Part shown: positions 50,941 through 60,152 of the stretch, one piece after another
Layout of the letters: every line of letters begins with the position of its first letter
Position numbering within the stretch: position 1 is the stretch's first letter
Source of the DNA: Candidatus Aquiluna sp. UB-MaderosW2red
GTDB taxonomy: Bacteria; Actinomycetota; Actinomycetes; Actinomycetales; Microbacteriaceae
Assembly: GCF_900100865.1 (NCBI RefSeq)
Contig: NZ_LT627734.1
Coordinates: 806,001 to 870,000, forward strand
Length of the DNA: 64,000 nt
Reading direction: 5' to 3'
Notes under the pieces: model-generated
What the model saw: only the letters and a program-made list of their open reading frames with translations
Databases searched by the model: none
What the model was told of the DNA's origin: nothing
Made by a program: the position numbers and the translations under genes

Positions 50941-52584
50941 ATGCAACAAAAAAACGCAATCATAGAAACCTCTGAGCTCTCAGTTGACTTTTGGGTGGAT
51001 GGCGAATGGGTAATGGCTGCCTCGGGCATCAACTTCTCTGTCAGCCCGGGTGAGGTGTTGGCAATTGTGGGTGAGTCGGGTTCTGGTAAATCAACCAGCG
51101 CAATGAGCCTTTTGGGCCTATTGCCAGTCAACGGCCGAGCATCCGGCTCCGTCAAGTTACTGGGCGAAGAGCTAATCGGAGCCGATAAGAAGCGACTGCG
51201 GCAAATTCGCGGTAAAGAAATTGCCTTTATCTTCCAAGAGCCCATGACCGCTCTAAACCCGGTCTACACGATCGGCTTTCAGATCGTCGAGGCCCTGCAG
51301 GTTCACAACCCGGTGATGACCAAGAATCAGGCCAAGAAGCGCTCTCTCGAGCTTTTGGCAATGGTTGAGCTACCAGACCCGGAAAAAGCCTTTAACTCCT
51401 ACCCCCATCAGCTTTCTGGTGGTCAGCGTCAGCGAGCCATGATTGCTCAGTCAATCTCCTGCGATCCGCTTCTGCTAATCGCAGACGAGCCGACCACCGC
51501 CCTTGACGTGACCGTCCAAGCTGAGATTTTGGACCTACTCAGAAACCTAAATAAACGGCTTGATTCGGCAATCATTTTGATTACCCACGACATGGGTGTC
51601 GTGGCCGATCTTTCAGACAACATGATCGTCATGAAAGATGGTGTGGTGGTTGAAAAAGGCACCACCTTAGACATCTTTAAGAATCCGTCCCACCAATACA
51701 CCAAGGACCTTTTGGCGGCTGTTCCTCACCTTGGCTCCATTGAGGTCACAGAACCCAAGCCAAGGGCTCAGGGGGTCATCCCCACGCTGAAGATGGAAAA
51801 CCTAAACATCGAATACCCAAAGCGCGGCAAGGTGCCAGCATTTTTGGCAGTAAAAGAAGCCAGCCTAGAGATTTATCCTGGTGAAGTCCTGGGCCTAGTG
51901 GGGGAGTCAGGTTCCGGCAAGACCACCATCGGCCGAGCTGTGGTTGGGCTACTGCCCATTAAGTCTGGTCAGCTTGAGGTTGCTGGGCAGAAGATGGTTG
52001 GAGTTTCAAAGCAAGAGCTGCAGGCCGTGCGAAGAAATATCGGAATTGTCTTTCAGGATCCTGGTTCTTCGCTCAACCCACGCTGGCCCATTGGCCAGTC
52101 AATCGCTGAGCCCTTATTGCTCGCTGGCCAAAATGAAAAAGAGCGCACCAACCGCGTTAGCGAACTATTGGATATGGTTGAGCTGCCCAAGACTTACCGA
52201 AACCGATATCCGCACGAACTTTCCGGTGGCCAGCGTCAACGGGTTGGAATCGCCAGAGCGCTTGCACTAAACCCGAAGTTATTAGTTGCCGATGAGCCAA
52301 CTAGCGCCCTTGACGTTTCAGTGCAGGCCAGGGTTCTTGAGCTGTTGCAGGAGATTCAAAAAGAGCAGCAATTCGCAACTCTGTTTGTTTCTCACGACCT
52401 AGCGGTGGTTGACCTGTTGAGCGACCGGATTGCCGTAATGCAACACGGTGCCATTGTCGAGCAGGGCACCAAGGACCAGATTCTCAGAAACCCTCAGGTC
52501 GATTACACCAAGAAGCTGATTGCAGCTGTGCCGGTTCCGGATCCTGAGGAGCAAGAAAAACGCAGATCCGCCAGACGTAATTAA
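50941..52584 (+). CDS. Peptide ABC transporter ATP-binding protein, DppD-DppF fusion
   Basis: 547 residues with two complete ABC domains. First (about 1-265): GESGSGKSTSAMSLLG, LSGGQRQRAMIAQS, LLIADEPTTALDVT. Second (about 280-535): GESGSGKTTIGRAVVG, LSGGQRQRVGIARALALNPKLLVADEPTSALDVS. Each has the oligopeptide C-terminal extension (HQYTKDLLAAVPH and VDYTKKLIAAVPVPDPEE). It energises the import system encoded upstream; a single fused ATPase in place of DppD and DppF is common in actinobacteria. The ATG follows a weak AGGAG about 12 bases upstream. Confidence 0.94.
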   Translation: MQQKNAIIETSELSVDFWVDGEWVMAASGINFSVSPGEVLAIVGESGSGKSTSAMSLLGLLPVNGRASGSVKLLGEELIGADKKRLRQIRGKEIAFIFQEPMTALNPVYTIGFQIVEALQVHNPVMTKNQAKKRSLELLAMVELPDPEKAFNSYPHQLSGGQRQRAMIAQSISCDPLLLIADEPTTALDVTVQAEILDLLRNLNKRLDSAIILITHDMGVVADLSDNMIVMKDGVVVEKGTTLDIFKNPSHQYTKDLLAAVPHLGSIEVTEPKPRAQGVIPTLKMENLNIEYPKRGKVPAFLAVKEASLEIYPGEVLGLVGESGSGKTTIGRAVVGLLPIKSGQLEVAGQKMVGVSKQELQAVRRNIGIVFQDPGSSLNPRWPIGQSIAEPLLLAGQNEKERTNRVSELLDMVELPKTYRNRYPHELSGGQRQRVGIARALALNPKLLVADEPTSALDVSVQARVLELLQEIQKEQQFATLFVSHDLAVVDLLSDRIAVMQHGAIVEQGTKDQILRNPQVDYTKKLIAAVPVPDPEEQEKRRSARRN

Positions 52585-52648
52585 TTCAGCCTATAACTTC
52601 CAGGTTGACCACTTTTACCTAAGCCAGATTTGTAAGAAAAAGAGCGAA

Positions 52649-54556
52649 CTAGGCCTTGCTGGCGTTTTTGCGAGCAGAAGCCGCTCTTGCTCTAAGGTTG
52701 GCATCCAACTCAAGCTTTCGAATTCTGGTGCCCTCGGGGGTTACCTCAACACACTCATCCTCCCGGGCAAACTCTAGGCACTCTTCGAGCGAGAGCTTCC
52801 TTGGAGGCGTAAGCCCAACGAAGTTGTCAGCAGAAGCAGCCCGCATGTTTGTGAGCTGCTTTTCCTTAGTGATATTTACTTCCATGTCCTCAGATCTGGA
52901 GTTTTCACCAACAACCATTCCGGCATAAACCTCGCTGGTTGGCTCCACAAAGAACGCGCCGCGCTCTTGAAGGGCAATCATTGCGAAGGGAGTTGCAACA
53001 CCAGCGCGGTCGGCGATTAGCGAACCGTTGAGTCGAGTTACGATCTCGCCAGCCCATGGCTCGTAGCCAGCCGCCAAAGCATTAGCAATTCCGGCACCCT
53101 TGGTGTTAGTTAGGAACTCTGTTCTAAAACCAATTAGACCCCTGGAAGGAATTTTGAATTCCATGCGAACCCAGCCGGTGCCGTTGTTTACCATGTTGAA
53201 CATGCGGCCTTTACGAGAAGCTAGGAGCTGCGTTACAGCTCCCAGGAACTCTTCTGGGACATCGATAGTGAGTTCTTCAATCGGCTCGTGGAGTTTGCCG
53301 TCAACCCGCTTGGTTACCACTTGGGGTTTACCAACGGTTAGCTCGTAACCTTCGCGACGCATCTGTTCAACCAAAATTGCAAGAGCAAGCTCGCCTCTGC
53401 CCTGAACCTCCCAAGCGTCCGGGCGCTCAGTTGGCAAAACACGAATTGAAACGTTACCGATTAGCTCGCGGTCTAGGCGGTCCTTCACGAGTCTCGCTGT
53501 GACCTTCGCGCCCTTTACTCGCCCAGCCATTGGAGAGGTGTTGATTCCAATTGTCATCGAGATTGCTGGGTCATCAACCTTGATTTGGGGCAAGGGTCTG
53601 ATGTCGTTTGGATCACACAGCGATTCGCCAATGGTGATGCCCTCAATGCCTGCAACGGCAACGATGTCTCCTGGTCCAGCGCTTTCGATTGGTAAACGCT
53701 CAAGCGCTTTGGTTCCTAGAAGTTCGGTGATCTTGACGGTCTGAGTGGTTCCGTCCTGGCGAACCCAAGCAACCTGTTGCCCTTTTCTGATCTCACCGTT
53801 GTAGATGCGAAGAAGTGCCAGTCGTCCCAGGAACAAAGAAGCATCCAAGTTGGTGACGTGGGCCTGCAGTGGTGCACCCTCTTCAAAACTTGGAGCGGGG
53901 ATATACCTGAGAATAGCTTCAAACAGCGGCTCTAGATCTGCAGTGTCAGGCAAAGTTCCATCGGCCGGCTTGTTGAGAGAGGCCATTCCGTTTCTGCCCG
54001 ATGCGAAGACAACTGGAAGATCCAGGATCGAATCAATGTCTAGGTCCGGGACGGAGTCGTGCAGGTCGGAGGCTAGTCCTAAAAGGAGGTCGTGGCTTTC
54101 CTCGACAACCTCGTCGATGCGAGCATCTGGTCGGTCCGTTTTATTAACTAAAAGAATTACCGGGAGTCTGGCCTCGAGTGCCTTTCTTAGCACGAAGCGG
54201 GTCTGGGGTAGTGGGCCTTCTGAGGCATCCACCAAAAGCACGACACCATCAACCATCGAGAGTCCACGCTCAACCTCGCCGCCGAAGTCGGCGTGGCCGG
54301 GGGTGTCAATAACGTTGATTGTGATGGTCTCGCCCTTGGCTGCAGGCCCCGAGTAGGCAACTGCGGTGTTTTTGGCGAGGATCGTAATGCCCTTTTCGCG
54401 CTCTAGGTCTCCGGAGTCCATAACGCGTTCGTCAACTGAGCCGTGAGAGGCGAAGGAGTTGGTCTGCTTGAGCATGGCGTCAACCAAGGTGGTCTTACCG
54501 TGGTCTACGTGAGCGACGATGGCAACGTTACGAATGTGCTGGTTTTGTTTTTTCAT
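52649..54556 (-). CDS. typA: Ribosome-binding translational GTPase TypA/BipA
   Basis: 635-residue EF-G-like GTPase that helps 50S assembly and stress adaptation. G1 AHVDHGKTTL, G2 region GITILAKNTA, G3 DTPGHADFGGEVERGLSMVDG, G4 NKTDRPDA. Domain II-like part starts near FLGRLALLRIYNGEIRKGQ. The BipA-specific C-terminal part includes GRGELALAILVEQMRREGYEL and LLASRKGRMFNMVNNGTGWVRMEFKIPSRGLIGFRTEFLTNTKG. The length is typical. AAAGAG lies in front of the ATG. It is monocistronic and convergent with the ABC operon. Confidence 0.95.
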   Translation of the reverse strand: MKKQNQHIRNVAIVAHVDHGKTTLVDAMLKQTNSFASHGSVDERVMDSGDLEREKGITILAKNTAVAYSGPAAKGETITINVIDTPGHADFGGEVERGLSMVDGVVLLVDASEGPLPQTRFVLRKALEARLPVILLVNKTDRPDARIDEVVEESHDLLLGLASDLHDSVPDLDIDSILDLPVVFASGRNGMASLNKPADGTLPDTADLEPLFEAILRYIPAPSFEEGAPLQAHVTNLDASLFLGRLALLRIYNGEIRKGQQVAWVRQDGTTQTVKITELLGTKALERLPIESAGPGDIVAVAGIEGITIGESLCDPNDIRPLPQIKVDDPAISMTIGINTSPMAGRVKGAKVTARLVKDRLDRELIGNVSIRVLPTERPDAWEVQGRGELALAILVEQMRREGYELTVGKPQVVTKRVDGKLHEPIEELTIDVPEEFLGAVTQLLASRKGRMFNMVNNGTGWVRMEFKIPSRGLIGFRTEFLTNTKGAGIANALAAGYEPWAGEIVTRLNGSLIADRAGVATPFAMIALQERGAFFVEPTSEVYAGMVVGENSRSEDMEVNITKEKQLTNMRAASADNFVGLTPPRKLSLEECLEFAREDECVEVTPEGTRIRKLELDANLRARAASARKNASKA

Positions 54557-54691
54557 TAAAAAGATATCTCTTTAGATTTGGCCGAAAAGGCATGGGCAAC
54601 CTTGTAATTCTAGTTGCCAATGGCGTTTTTCTCCTAGAAATCCTAATAAGCGCTCTCTTATCGGGACGTAGTGTGACGCCACTAACAGTGG

Positions 54692-54738
54692 TGTTTTGAG
54701 CAAAATTGTAAATTTCAAAACAATAGTAAAATGTTTTG
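54692..54738. promoter_or_regulatory. Three TGTTTTG/CAAAACA motifs upstream of the AbiEi-like gene
   Basis: TGTTTTG at 54692-54698 and 54732-54738 flank CAAAACA at 54716-54722. The last two form a perfect 7-bp inverted repeat with a 9-base spacer. AbiEi antitoxins repress their own genes through inverted repeats, so this is a candidate autoregulatory site. The rest of the 249-bp gap is AT-rich, without an ORF, and contains the palindrome TGTAGCTACA. Confidence 0.45.
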
Positions 54739-54805
54739 TTATGTACCGCTGTTGCTGAGCTGTAGCTACATGTAATGCATTTCAATTTGATAGAGAATTG
54801 GGTTT

Positions 54806-55207
54806 ATGGATTCGATTGTTCAAAAGATTAGGCGCTCTGTGGCGAGGCAATCCTCTGATGTTGTGTTGCGCAAAGATATGTTGCGGTTTGGTTCTAGCGC
54901 ACGTGTTGATGTGGCTTTGGCTCAACTCGTTGATATCGGTTCTTTGATTCGAATCGGTCGGGGTGTCTATGCCAAAACTCGAAAAACTGCTTCCGGCGAT
55001 GTTGTTCTAGAAGGGAGCTTTTGGGCGCTATCTCGAGAAGCACTTTCCAAGCTTGGAGTTGAGTACGAGGTGCACCCTTTGATTAGAGCATGGGAGGCTG
55101 GCGAAACAGACCAAATACCCATGAGGCTAATAGTCAAGACTGCCACTCGAGTGTCTCGCAAAATGTCAGTGGGTCAGATCGGAATTGAGTATGTTTCAAA
55201 ATTTTGA
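54806..55207 (+). CDS. AbiEi/DUF6088-like antitoxin-type regulator, no partner toxin
   Basis: 133 residues. The N-terminal winged-helix segment DSIVQKIRRSVARQSSDVVLRKDMLRFGSSARVDVALAQLVDIGSLIRIGRGVYAKTRK matches the AbiEi/DUF6088 domain, in which the RxGRGVY turn follows the HTH. The second half (LEGSFWALSREALSKLGVEYEVHPLIRAWEAGETDQIPMRLIVKTATRVSRKMSVGQIGIEYV) fits DUF6088, which ends in a short beta-rich domain. The usual AbiEii nucleotidyltransferase toxin is not encoded next to it; smc follows 86 bases later. Possible roles are a stand-alone repressor or the remnant of a type IV toxin-antitoxin pair. Confidence 0.75.
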   Translation: MDSIVQKIRRSVARQSSDVVLRKDMLRFGSSARVDVALAQLVDIGSLIRIGRGVYAKTRKTASGDVVLEGSFWALSREALSKLGVEYEVHPLIRAWEAGETDQIPMRLIVKTATRVSRKMSVGQIGIEYVSKF

Positions 55208-55293
55208 TGCGTGTGTCCACAGAGACATTCTTGGCTCAAACATCAATCAATTTTGGCTAGGCTTTCAAGGTATTCGAAAGGGGTGACCACGCT

Positions 55294-58200
55294 TTGCATC
55301 TAAAGAGCATCACCCTAAAAGGCTTTAAGTCATTCGCCCAACCCACCACAATCCAATTGGAACCGGGCATAACTTGCGTTGTAGGCCCCAACGGCTCCGG
55401 TAAATCCAATGTGGTTGACGCTCTCGCCTGGGTAATGGGAGAGCAGGGAGCCAAGACACTTCGTGGCGGCAAAATGGAAGACGTCATTTTTGCTGGAACT
55501 GCGACCAAGGGTCCACTTGGTCGAGCTGAAGTTCAGCTCACAATCGACAACGCCGATGGGGCGTTGCCGATCGAATATGCCGAAGTCACAATCTCCAGGG
55601 TGCTATTTCGCAACGGAGCAAGCGAATACGCCATAAATGGCGAGTCCTGCCGCTTGCTTGATCTGCAAGAACTTTTGAGTGACACCGGCCTTGGTCGTGA
55701 GATGCACGTGATTGTTGGTCAAGGCCAGCTCGACACCGTGTTGAAGGCATCCCCACTTGAGCGTCGAGCCTTCATTGAAGAAGCGGCTGGAATTCTCAAA
55801 TACCGCAGGCGCAAGGAAAAAACTGAGCGAAAGCTCGATGCCATGCAGCTGAACCTCACCAGACTGCAAGACCTAACTGCTGAACTCCGAAGAAATCTTA
55901 AGCCGCTTGGTCGCCAGGCTGACACCGCAAGACAAGCGCAGCAAATTGGTGCAATTGCCAGAGAGGCAAAGTCAAAGCTTTTGGCTCACCAAATTAGATA
56001 TCTGAGCCAGCAGTTGGAGCTGGCATCTAAGAGTGAGATCGAACGCCGCGCTGAGTCTTCCTATGCTCAATCGCAACTCTTGGCTACAAGAACTGGAATC
56101 CAAGAAATTGAGACCCAGTTAGTTTCCAGCGAGCTTGATGAGCTTCGCCAAAGACTCTTTGGTTTCGAGGCAGCCGAGTCAAAGCTGAGGTCCCTACAAA
56201 ACCTTGCCCAGCAAAGAATTTCTCTCCTTGGTCAACAGCAGCTTTCCATCAAAGATGGCGAGGTTGAAGAACTCAAAAGACAGCTTGCCAGCTCAGAATC
56301 AGAGTTAGCGGCTCTAGAATCAAGCGTTGACTCAACTGCTGCAGCGCTTAGAGAGCTGGAGCAACACCGCTTGCTAGCCAGTGAGAAACTGAGCCAATTT
56401 GAAGCAAATCTTCTGCGCGAGCGCTCCGAGATAGAGCGCTCAGAAGCTGAGCGATCGAAGTTACTGAATTCGCTCTCGGTTCTAGAAAGCAGAATTCAGA
56501 GTTTTGACACTCGGGTTGTGTCCCTCAACGATTCTCTGGCTAGCTCACAGCAGGGCGTTGTAGCCCTTCAGGCGGAGCAGCAAGTACTAGCTCCGGATGC
56601 AGGTTCGGTTTCGGATTCTGAGCTGAGAGTTGAATACGAAAACAGCCAAGTTTCTGAGCAGGCGGCAAGAGCGGCGGTTGATCAAGCTCGAGATACCCTG
56701 CACATTGTTGAGCGCGAGCGCGATGCAATCGCGGCTAAGCACTCCGCTTTAGGAATGACACTTGAGCAAGCTGATGGTTCGGTTGAGGTTCGTAATGCGA
56801 ACCTCTCGGGGATCAAGGGCTTGCTTGCAGAGTCGGTGGTCATTGAACCCGGCTATGAGGTTGCAATTGCTGCAGCTCTTGGGTCACTGGCTGACGCGGT
56901 AGTTGTTGAATCCAAGGAGCAGGCAGTAGCTGCTCTTCGTTACCTCAAAGCCGAAGGTCTCGGCAGGGCAGAGTTCCTGATTGCCTCGGGCAATCAGGAA
57001 GCCAAGAAGAGCGATTTGAAGTACGGCCTTATTTCTGCACAGAGCGTTGTGAGTGCCCCGAGGGCAATCTTCCAGATCCTTGAAGCCATCTACCTAGCTG
57101 AGGATCTCGAACAGGCTCTTGCGGCGCTGGAAAAAGATTCGAGCCTAAGTGTCATCACCAAAGCCGGAGACTTTGTCTCCGAGGCACTGGTTCGTGGCGG
57201 CGGGACCAAGCAGCCCTCAAAGCTTGAGCTGATTGCCGAGCAAGAATCTGCCGCCAAAAGGCTCAAGGCTCTGGCCGCTCAAATTGAGCTCAAGACCTCT
57301 AATCTAGAGAAGGCAAAGAGCGCAGCAGTCTTGGCCCAAGAAGGAGTTAGGTCGGCTCTTGCGAAGCTTCAAGAGCATGATGCTGAACTGGCTGCCAGAG
57401 CTCAGCGGGTTGGCAGAATTATTGCTCAGGTTGACGCTGCTCAAAACGATGTCAAGCGATTAGAAAAAGATATCGCTGGAATTTTGGAATCAAAGGCTGC
57501 TGGCGAGACTGAGCTAGCTCAGCTCGCACTCAAAATTGAGGTTTTACCAAAGATTCAAACTGTTTTGGCTAACGAGGATGAGCGAGCGGGTTTAATTTCA
57601 ACTTTGGAAACCGTGCGCCAGGCAGAGCTTGAGGTGAGAATTTCGATTGGAACCTTTGCAGAGCGAGGCACCAATGCCTCTAAAGCGGTCGCTGTTTTGC
57701 GAGGCCGGGTCAATGAGGCAATCGCTGCATCGGAACAAGATCGCCTTGCGAATCAAGAAAAAGAGCAGCAGCTGTCAAAAGCGCAAGCTGCGCTTTTGGT
57801 TTTGCCAAATGCTATTTCACTCACCGAACGCTTGACCAGTGGGGTTCGGTTAGAGGTTCGAGAAAAAGAGTCAAAGCGAACTCAGCAGAGCGAACGCTTG
57901 GCCATTTTGCGATCTCAAGCAACCGGTCTGGAGGCTCGCTACAGCGAACTAAACCAGGGTGTTCATGAAGTTGAGATGCGCAATCACGAGCTGAAGCTGA
58001 AGCTAGCGAACCTCACCGAAAGAACAGACACAGAATTAGCCGTTTCTGTCGAGGTGCTGTTGAGTGAATATCAAGCAGACGAATCAACTCGGGAAGAGCT
58101 TGAAAAGGGTTTGCGCCAAGCCGAATCGAGGCTGTCTCAGCTTGGTGCCTTTAATCCACTTGCCCTAGAAGAATTTGCAGCTTTAGAGCAGCGCCACCAA

Positions 58201-58743
58201 TACCTTGCCGAACAGCTTGAGGATCTTGCCAAGGCCAGGGCGGATCTAATGGGCATCATCAAAGACCTAGACGGCAAGATGCAAAGCATCTTTGCCGCAG
58301 CCTTTGAGGACACCAAGGTGGAGTTTGAGAAGATCTTCCCAATTCTTTTCCCAGGCGGCACCGGATCTATTTCCCTTACCGAACCCGATGACTTATCTCA
58401 AAGCGGTATTGAGGTGTCGGTTCGGCCGGCTGGTAAGAGAATTGAGCGCATGTCTTTGCTCTCTGGCGGTGAAAGGTCTTTGGCTGCCGTGGCGTTATTA
58501 ATTGCAATCTTCAAAGCAAGACCAAGTCCGTTTTATGTCTTGGATGAGGTTGAGGCGGCCCTTGATGATTCTAACCTTGGTCGATTACTAGAGGTTATTG
58601 AATCCTTGAGAAAATCCAGCCAGCTAATTATTGTCACCCACCAAAAGCGCACCATGGAGATCGCTGATGCCCTTTATGGGGTTTCTATGAGGCAGGACGG
58701 CATGAGTGCAGTTGTCGGCCAAAAGCTAGAGAAGCGGGCCTAA
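55294..58743 (+). CDS. smc: Chromosome segregation protein SMC
   Basis: 1149-residue SMC ATPase that organises and segregates the chromosome with ScpA/ScpB. Walker A GPNGSGKSN (31-39), the first coiled coil (about 165-500), hinge (about 505-625, GIKGLLAESVVIEPGYEVAIAAALG and KAEGLGRAEFLIASG), the second coiled coil (about 640-985), signature LLSGGERSLAAVALL and Walker B PFYVLDEVEAALDDSN. The start is TTG with AAAGGGG at good spacing; the family N-terminus HLKSITLKGFKSFA leaves no doubt about it. The stop overlaps ftsY by one base (TAATG), the conserved smc-ftsY order. Confidence 0.96.
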   Translation: MHLKSITLKGFKSFAQPTTIQLEPGITCVVGPNGSGKSNVVDALAWVMGEQGAKTLRGGKMEDVIFAGTATKGPLGRAEVQLTIDNADGALPIEYAEVTISRVLFRNGASEYAINGESCRLLDLQELLSDTGLGREMHVIVGQGQLDTVLKASPLERRAFIEEAAGILKYRRRKEKTERKLDAMQLNLTRLQDLTAELRRNLKPLGRQADTARQAQQIGAIAREAKSKLLAHQIRYLSQQLELASKSEIERRAESSYAQSQLLATRTGIQEIETQLVSSELDELRQRLFGFEAAESKLRSLQNLAQQRISLLGQQQLSIKDGEVEELKRQLASSESELAALESSVDSTAAALRELEQHRLLASEKLSQFEANLLRERSEIERSEAERSKLLNSLSVLESRIQSFDTRVVSLNDSLASSQQGVVALQAEQQVLAPDAGSVSDSELRVEYENSQVSEQAARAAVDQARDTLHIVERERDAIAAKHSALGMTLEQADGSVEVRNANLSGIKGLLAESVVIEPGYEVAIAAALGSLADAVVVESKEQAVAALRYLKAEGLGRAEFLIASGNQEAKKSDLKYGLISAQSVVSAPRAIFQILEAIYLAEDLEQALAALEKDSSLSVITKAGDFVSEALVRGGGTKQPSKLELIAEQESAAKRLKALAAQIELKTSNLEKAKSAAVLAQEGVRSALAKLQEHDAELAARAQRVGRIIAQVDAAQNDVKRLEKDIAGILESKAAGETELAQLALKIEVLPKIQTVLANEDERAGLISTLETVRQAELEVRISIGTFAERGTNASKAVAVLRGRVNEAIAASEQDRLANQEKEQQLSKAQAALLVLPNAISLTERLTSGVRLEVREKESKRTQQSERLAILRSQATGLEARYSELNQGVHEVEMRNHELKLKLANLTERTDTELAVSVEVLLSEYQADESTREELEKGLRQAESRLSQLGAFNPLALEEFAALEQRHQYLAEQLEDLAKARADLMGIIKDLDGKMQSIFAAAFEDTKVEFEKIFPILFPGGTGSISLTEPDDLSQSGIEVSVRPAGKRIERMSLLSGGERSLAAVALLIAIFKARPSPFYVLDEVEAALDDSNLGRLLEVIESLRKSSQLIIVTHQKRTMEIADALYGVSMRQDGMSAVVGQKLEKRA

Positions 58744-59786
58744 TGTTCAACTTTCTAAAGCGTTTGCGCACCGATAAGAACGAATCGGTTGAGCTCGAGC
58801 CAGCTGTAGTTCAAGATCCCGTTGTCGAACCTGAAGTTGAGGCCGTTGCCCCTGAGAATTTGGCTGCCGAAGCCATCGCCAAGCAACCGCAGCATTTGGC
58901 TGCGGTCATCGAGGTTCAGTTGCCGGAGCGTTCGATTGGCAAAGGCGTTCGATCGCTGTTCGGGTCTGATCTTTTGTTGGATGATCTTGAAGACATCCTG
59001 CTGTTGGCTGATTTTGGGGTGGAGATCTCTCTTGAAATTACCGAGGAGCTAAAAAAAGAGGCCAACCGGGTTGGGGCATCCACCGATGCTGAGCTCAGGT
59101 TGCTCTTGATGGAACTCTTGACCAATCGGCTCACAAGAGCCGATTCGGCTCTGAATCTTTCTGACGGGGCCCTGCCCTATGTGTTTTTAGTGGTTGGCGT
59201 TAATGGCGCAGGCAAGACGACCACAATTGGGAAGCTTTCGCGCTGGTTAGCTGACGGCGATTGGAAGGTTGTATTGGGAGCCGCTGACACCTTTAGAGCG
59301 GCGGCTGTTGAGCAGCTTGCAACCTGGGCTGAGCGGGCTGCTTGCAAGATTGTGAGGCCTTTGAATCAGGGTCAAGACCCGGCTTCGGTCGCCTACCAAA
59401 CTGTTGAGCTTGCCATCAGAGAAGATGCTGATATCGCGATCATTGACACAGCGGGACGCCTGCAGAATAAAAAAGACCTGATGGATGAACTGGGCAAAAT
59501 TCGCAAGGCCGTTGAGAAGCAGGCAAAAATCTCGGAAGTTTTATTGGTAATTGACGCGACCATGGGGCAAAACGCCATGGCTCAGGCCAAGGCGTTTGCC
59601 GAGGTGGCGAATGTCACCGGCATTGTGATGACCAAACTCGATGGAACCGCTAAGGGCGGAATTCTTTACGCTTTGCAAAAAGAGCTCGATTTGCCAATCA
59701 AATTGGTAGGGGTCGGTGAGGGAATCAACGATTTTGCCTTCTTTTCACCCTCGGAATTTGCTAAGGGCTTAGTCGCTTATAAATAA
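58743..59786 (+). CDS. ftsY: Signal recognition particle receptor FtsY
   Basis: 347-residue SRP GTPase that docks ribosome-SRP complexes at the membrane. An acidic, Glu/Val-rich A region (about 10-55) follows a short basic start MFNFLKRLR that can touch the membrane. The N domain lies at about 60-135. The G domain has GVNGAGKTTTIGKL, DTFRAAAVEQLATWA, DTAGRLQNKKDLMDEL and MTKLDGTAKGG, with the C-terminal GVGEGINDFAFFSPSEFAKGL. The start overlaps the smc stop, which couples their translation. Confidence 0.96.
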   Translation: MFNFLKRLRTDKNESVELEPAVVQDPVVEPEVEAVAPENLAAEAIAKQPQHLAAVIEVQLPERSIGKGVRSLFGSDLLLDDLEDILLLADFGVEISLEITEELKKEANRVGASTDAELRLLLMELLTNRLTRADSALNLSDGALPYVFLVVGVNGAGKTTTIGKLSRWLADGDWKVVLGAADTFRAAAVEQLATWAERAACKIVRPLNQGQDPASVAYQTVELAIREDADIAIIDTAGRLQNKKDLMDELGKIRKAVEKQAKISEVLLVIDATMGQNAMAQAKAFAEVANVTGIVMTKLDGTAKGGILYALQKELDLPIKLVGVGEGINDFAFFSPSEFAKGLVAYK

Positions 59787-59832
59787 TGTTGTCTTTTGTG
59801 TTTTAGACTTCGGGTGTTAGAAAGGTTTATCA

Positions 59833-60150
59833 GTGACTTACGTAATTGCCCTTCCCTGTGTTGACGTCAAAGACAAGGCCTGTATTGATGAATGCCCGGT
59901 TGACTGCATCTACGAGGGTGACCGCATGCTTTACATCCACCCCGATGAGTGCGTGGATTGCGGAGCTTGTGAGCCAGTTTGCCCAGTTGAGGCCATCTAC
60001 TACGAAGATGATGTTCCTGGCGAGTGGAGCGAGTACTACCGAGCTAATGTCGACTTCTTCTTAGGGGTTGGTTCTCCAGGTGGCGCAGCCAAGGTGGGGC
60101 CAATCCCCGGTGACCACGAGATAATTCTGGCACTGCCACTGCAGGTCTAA
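59833..60150 (+). CDS. fdxA: Ferredoxin, 7Fe type
   Basis: 105-residue [3Fe-4S][4Fe-4S] ferredoxin of the FdxA group. N-terminal [58 protein letters not shown] holds the two cysteine clusters; the aromatic, acidic C-terminus ([25 protein letters not shown]) is the usual actinobacterial extension. It carries electrons for P450s, oxidoreductases or the desaturase-like enzymes in the genome. The start is GTG preceded by AGAAAGG. It sits two bases before dapC, a common fdxA-dapC arrangement in actinobacteria. Confidence 0.95.
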   Translation: MTYVIALPCVDVKDKACIDECPVDCIYEGDRMLYIHPDECVDCGACEPVCPVEAIYYEDDVPGEWSEYYRANVDFFLGVGSPGGAAKVGPIPGDHEIILALPLQV

Positions 60151-60152
60151 GT

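Noticed and set aside
50315-50941. 208-codon plus-strand frame opposite the PH-domain gene
   Set aside because: Its translation is low in hydrophobic residues with no family pattern, while the minus strand gives a coherent TM-PH-TM protein. It is a shadow frame.
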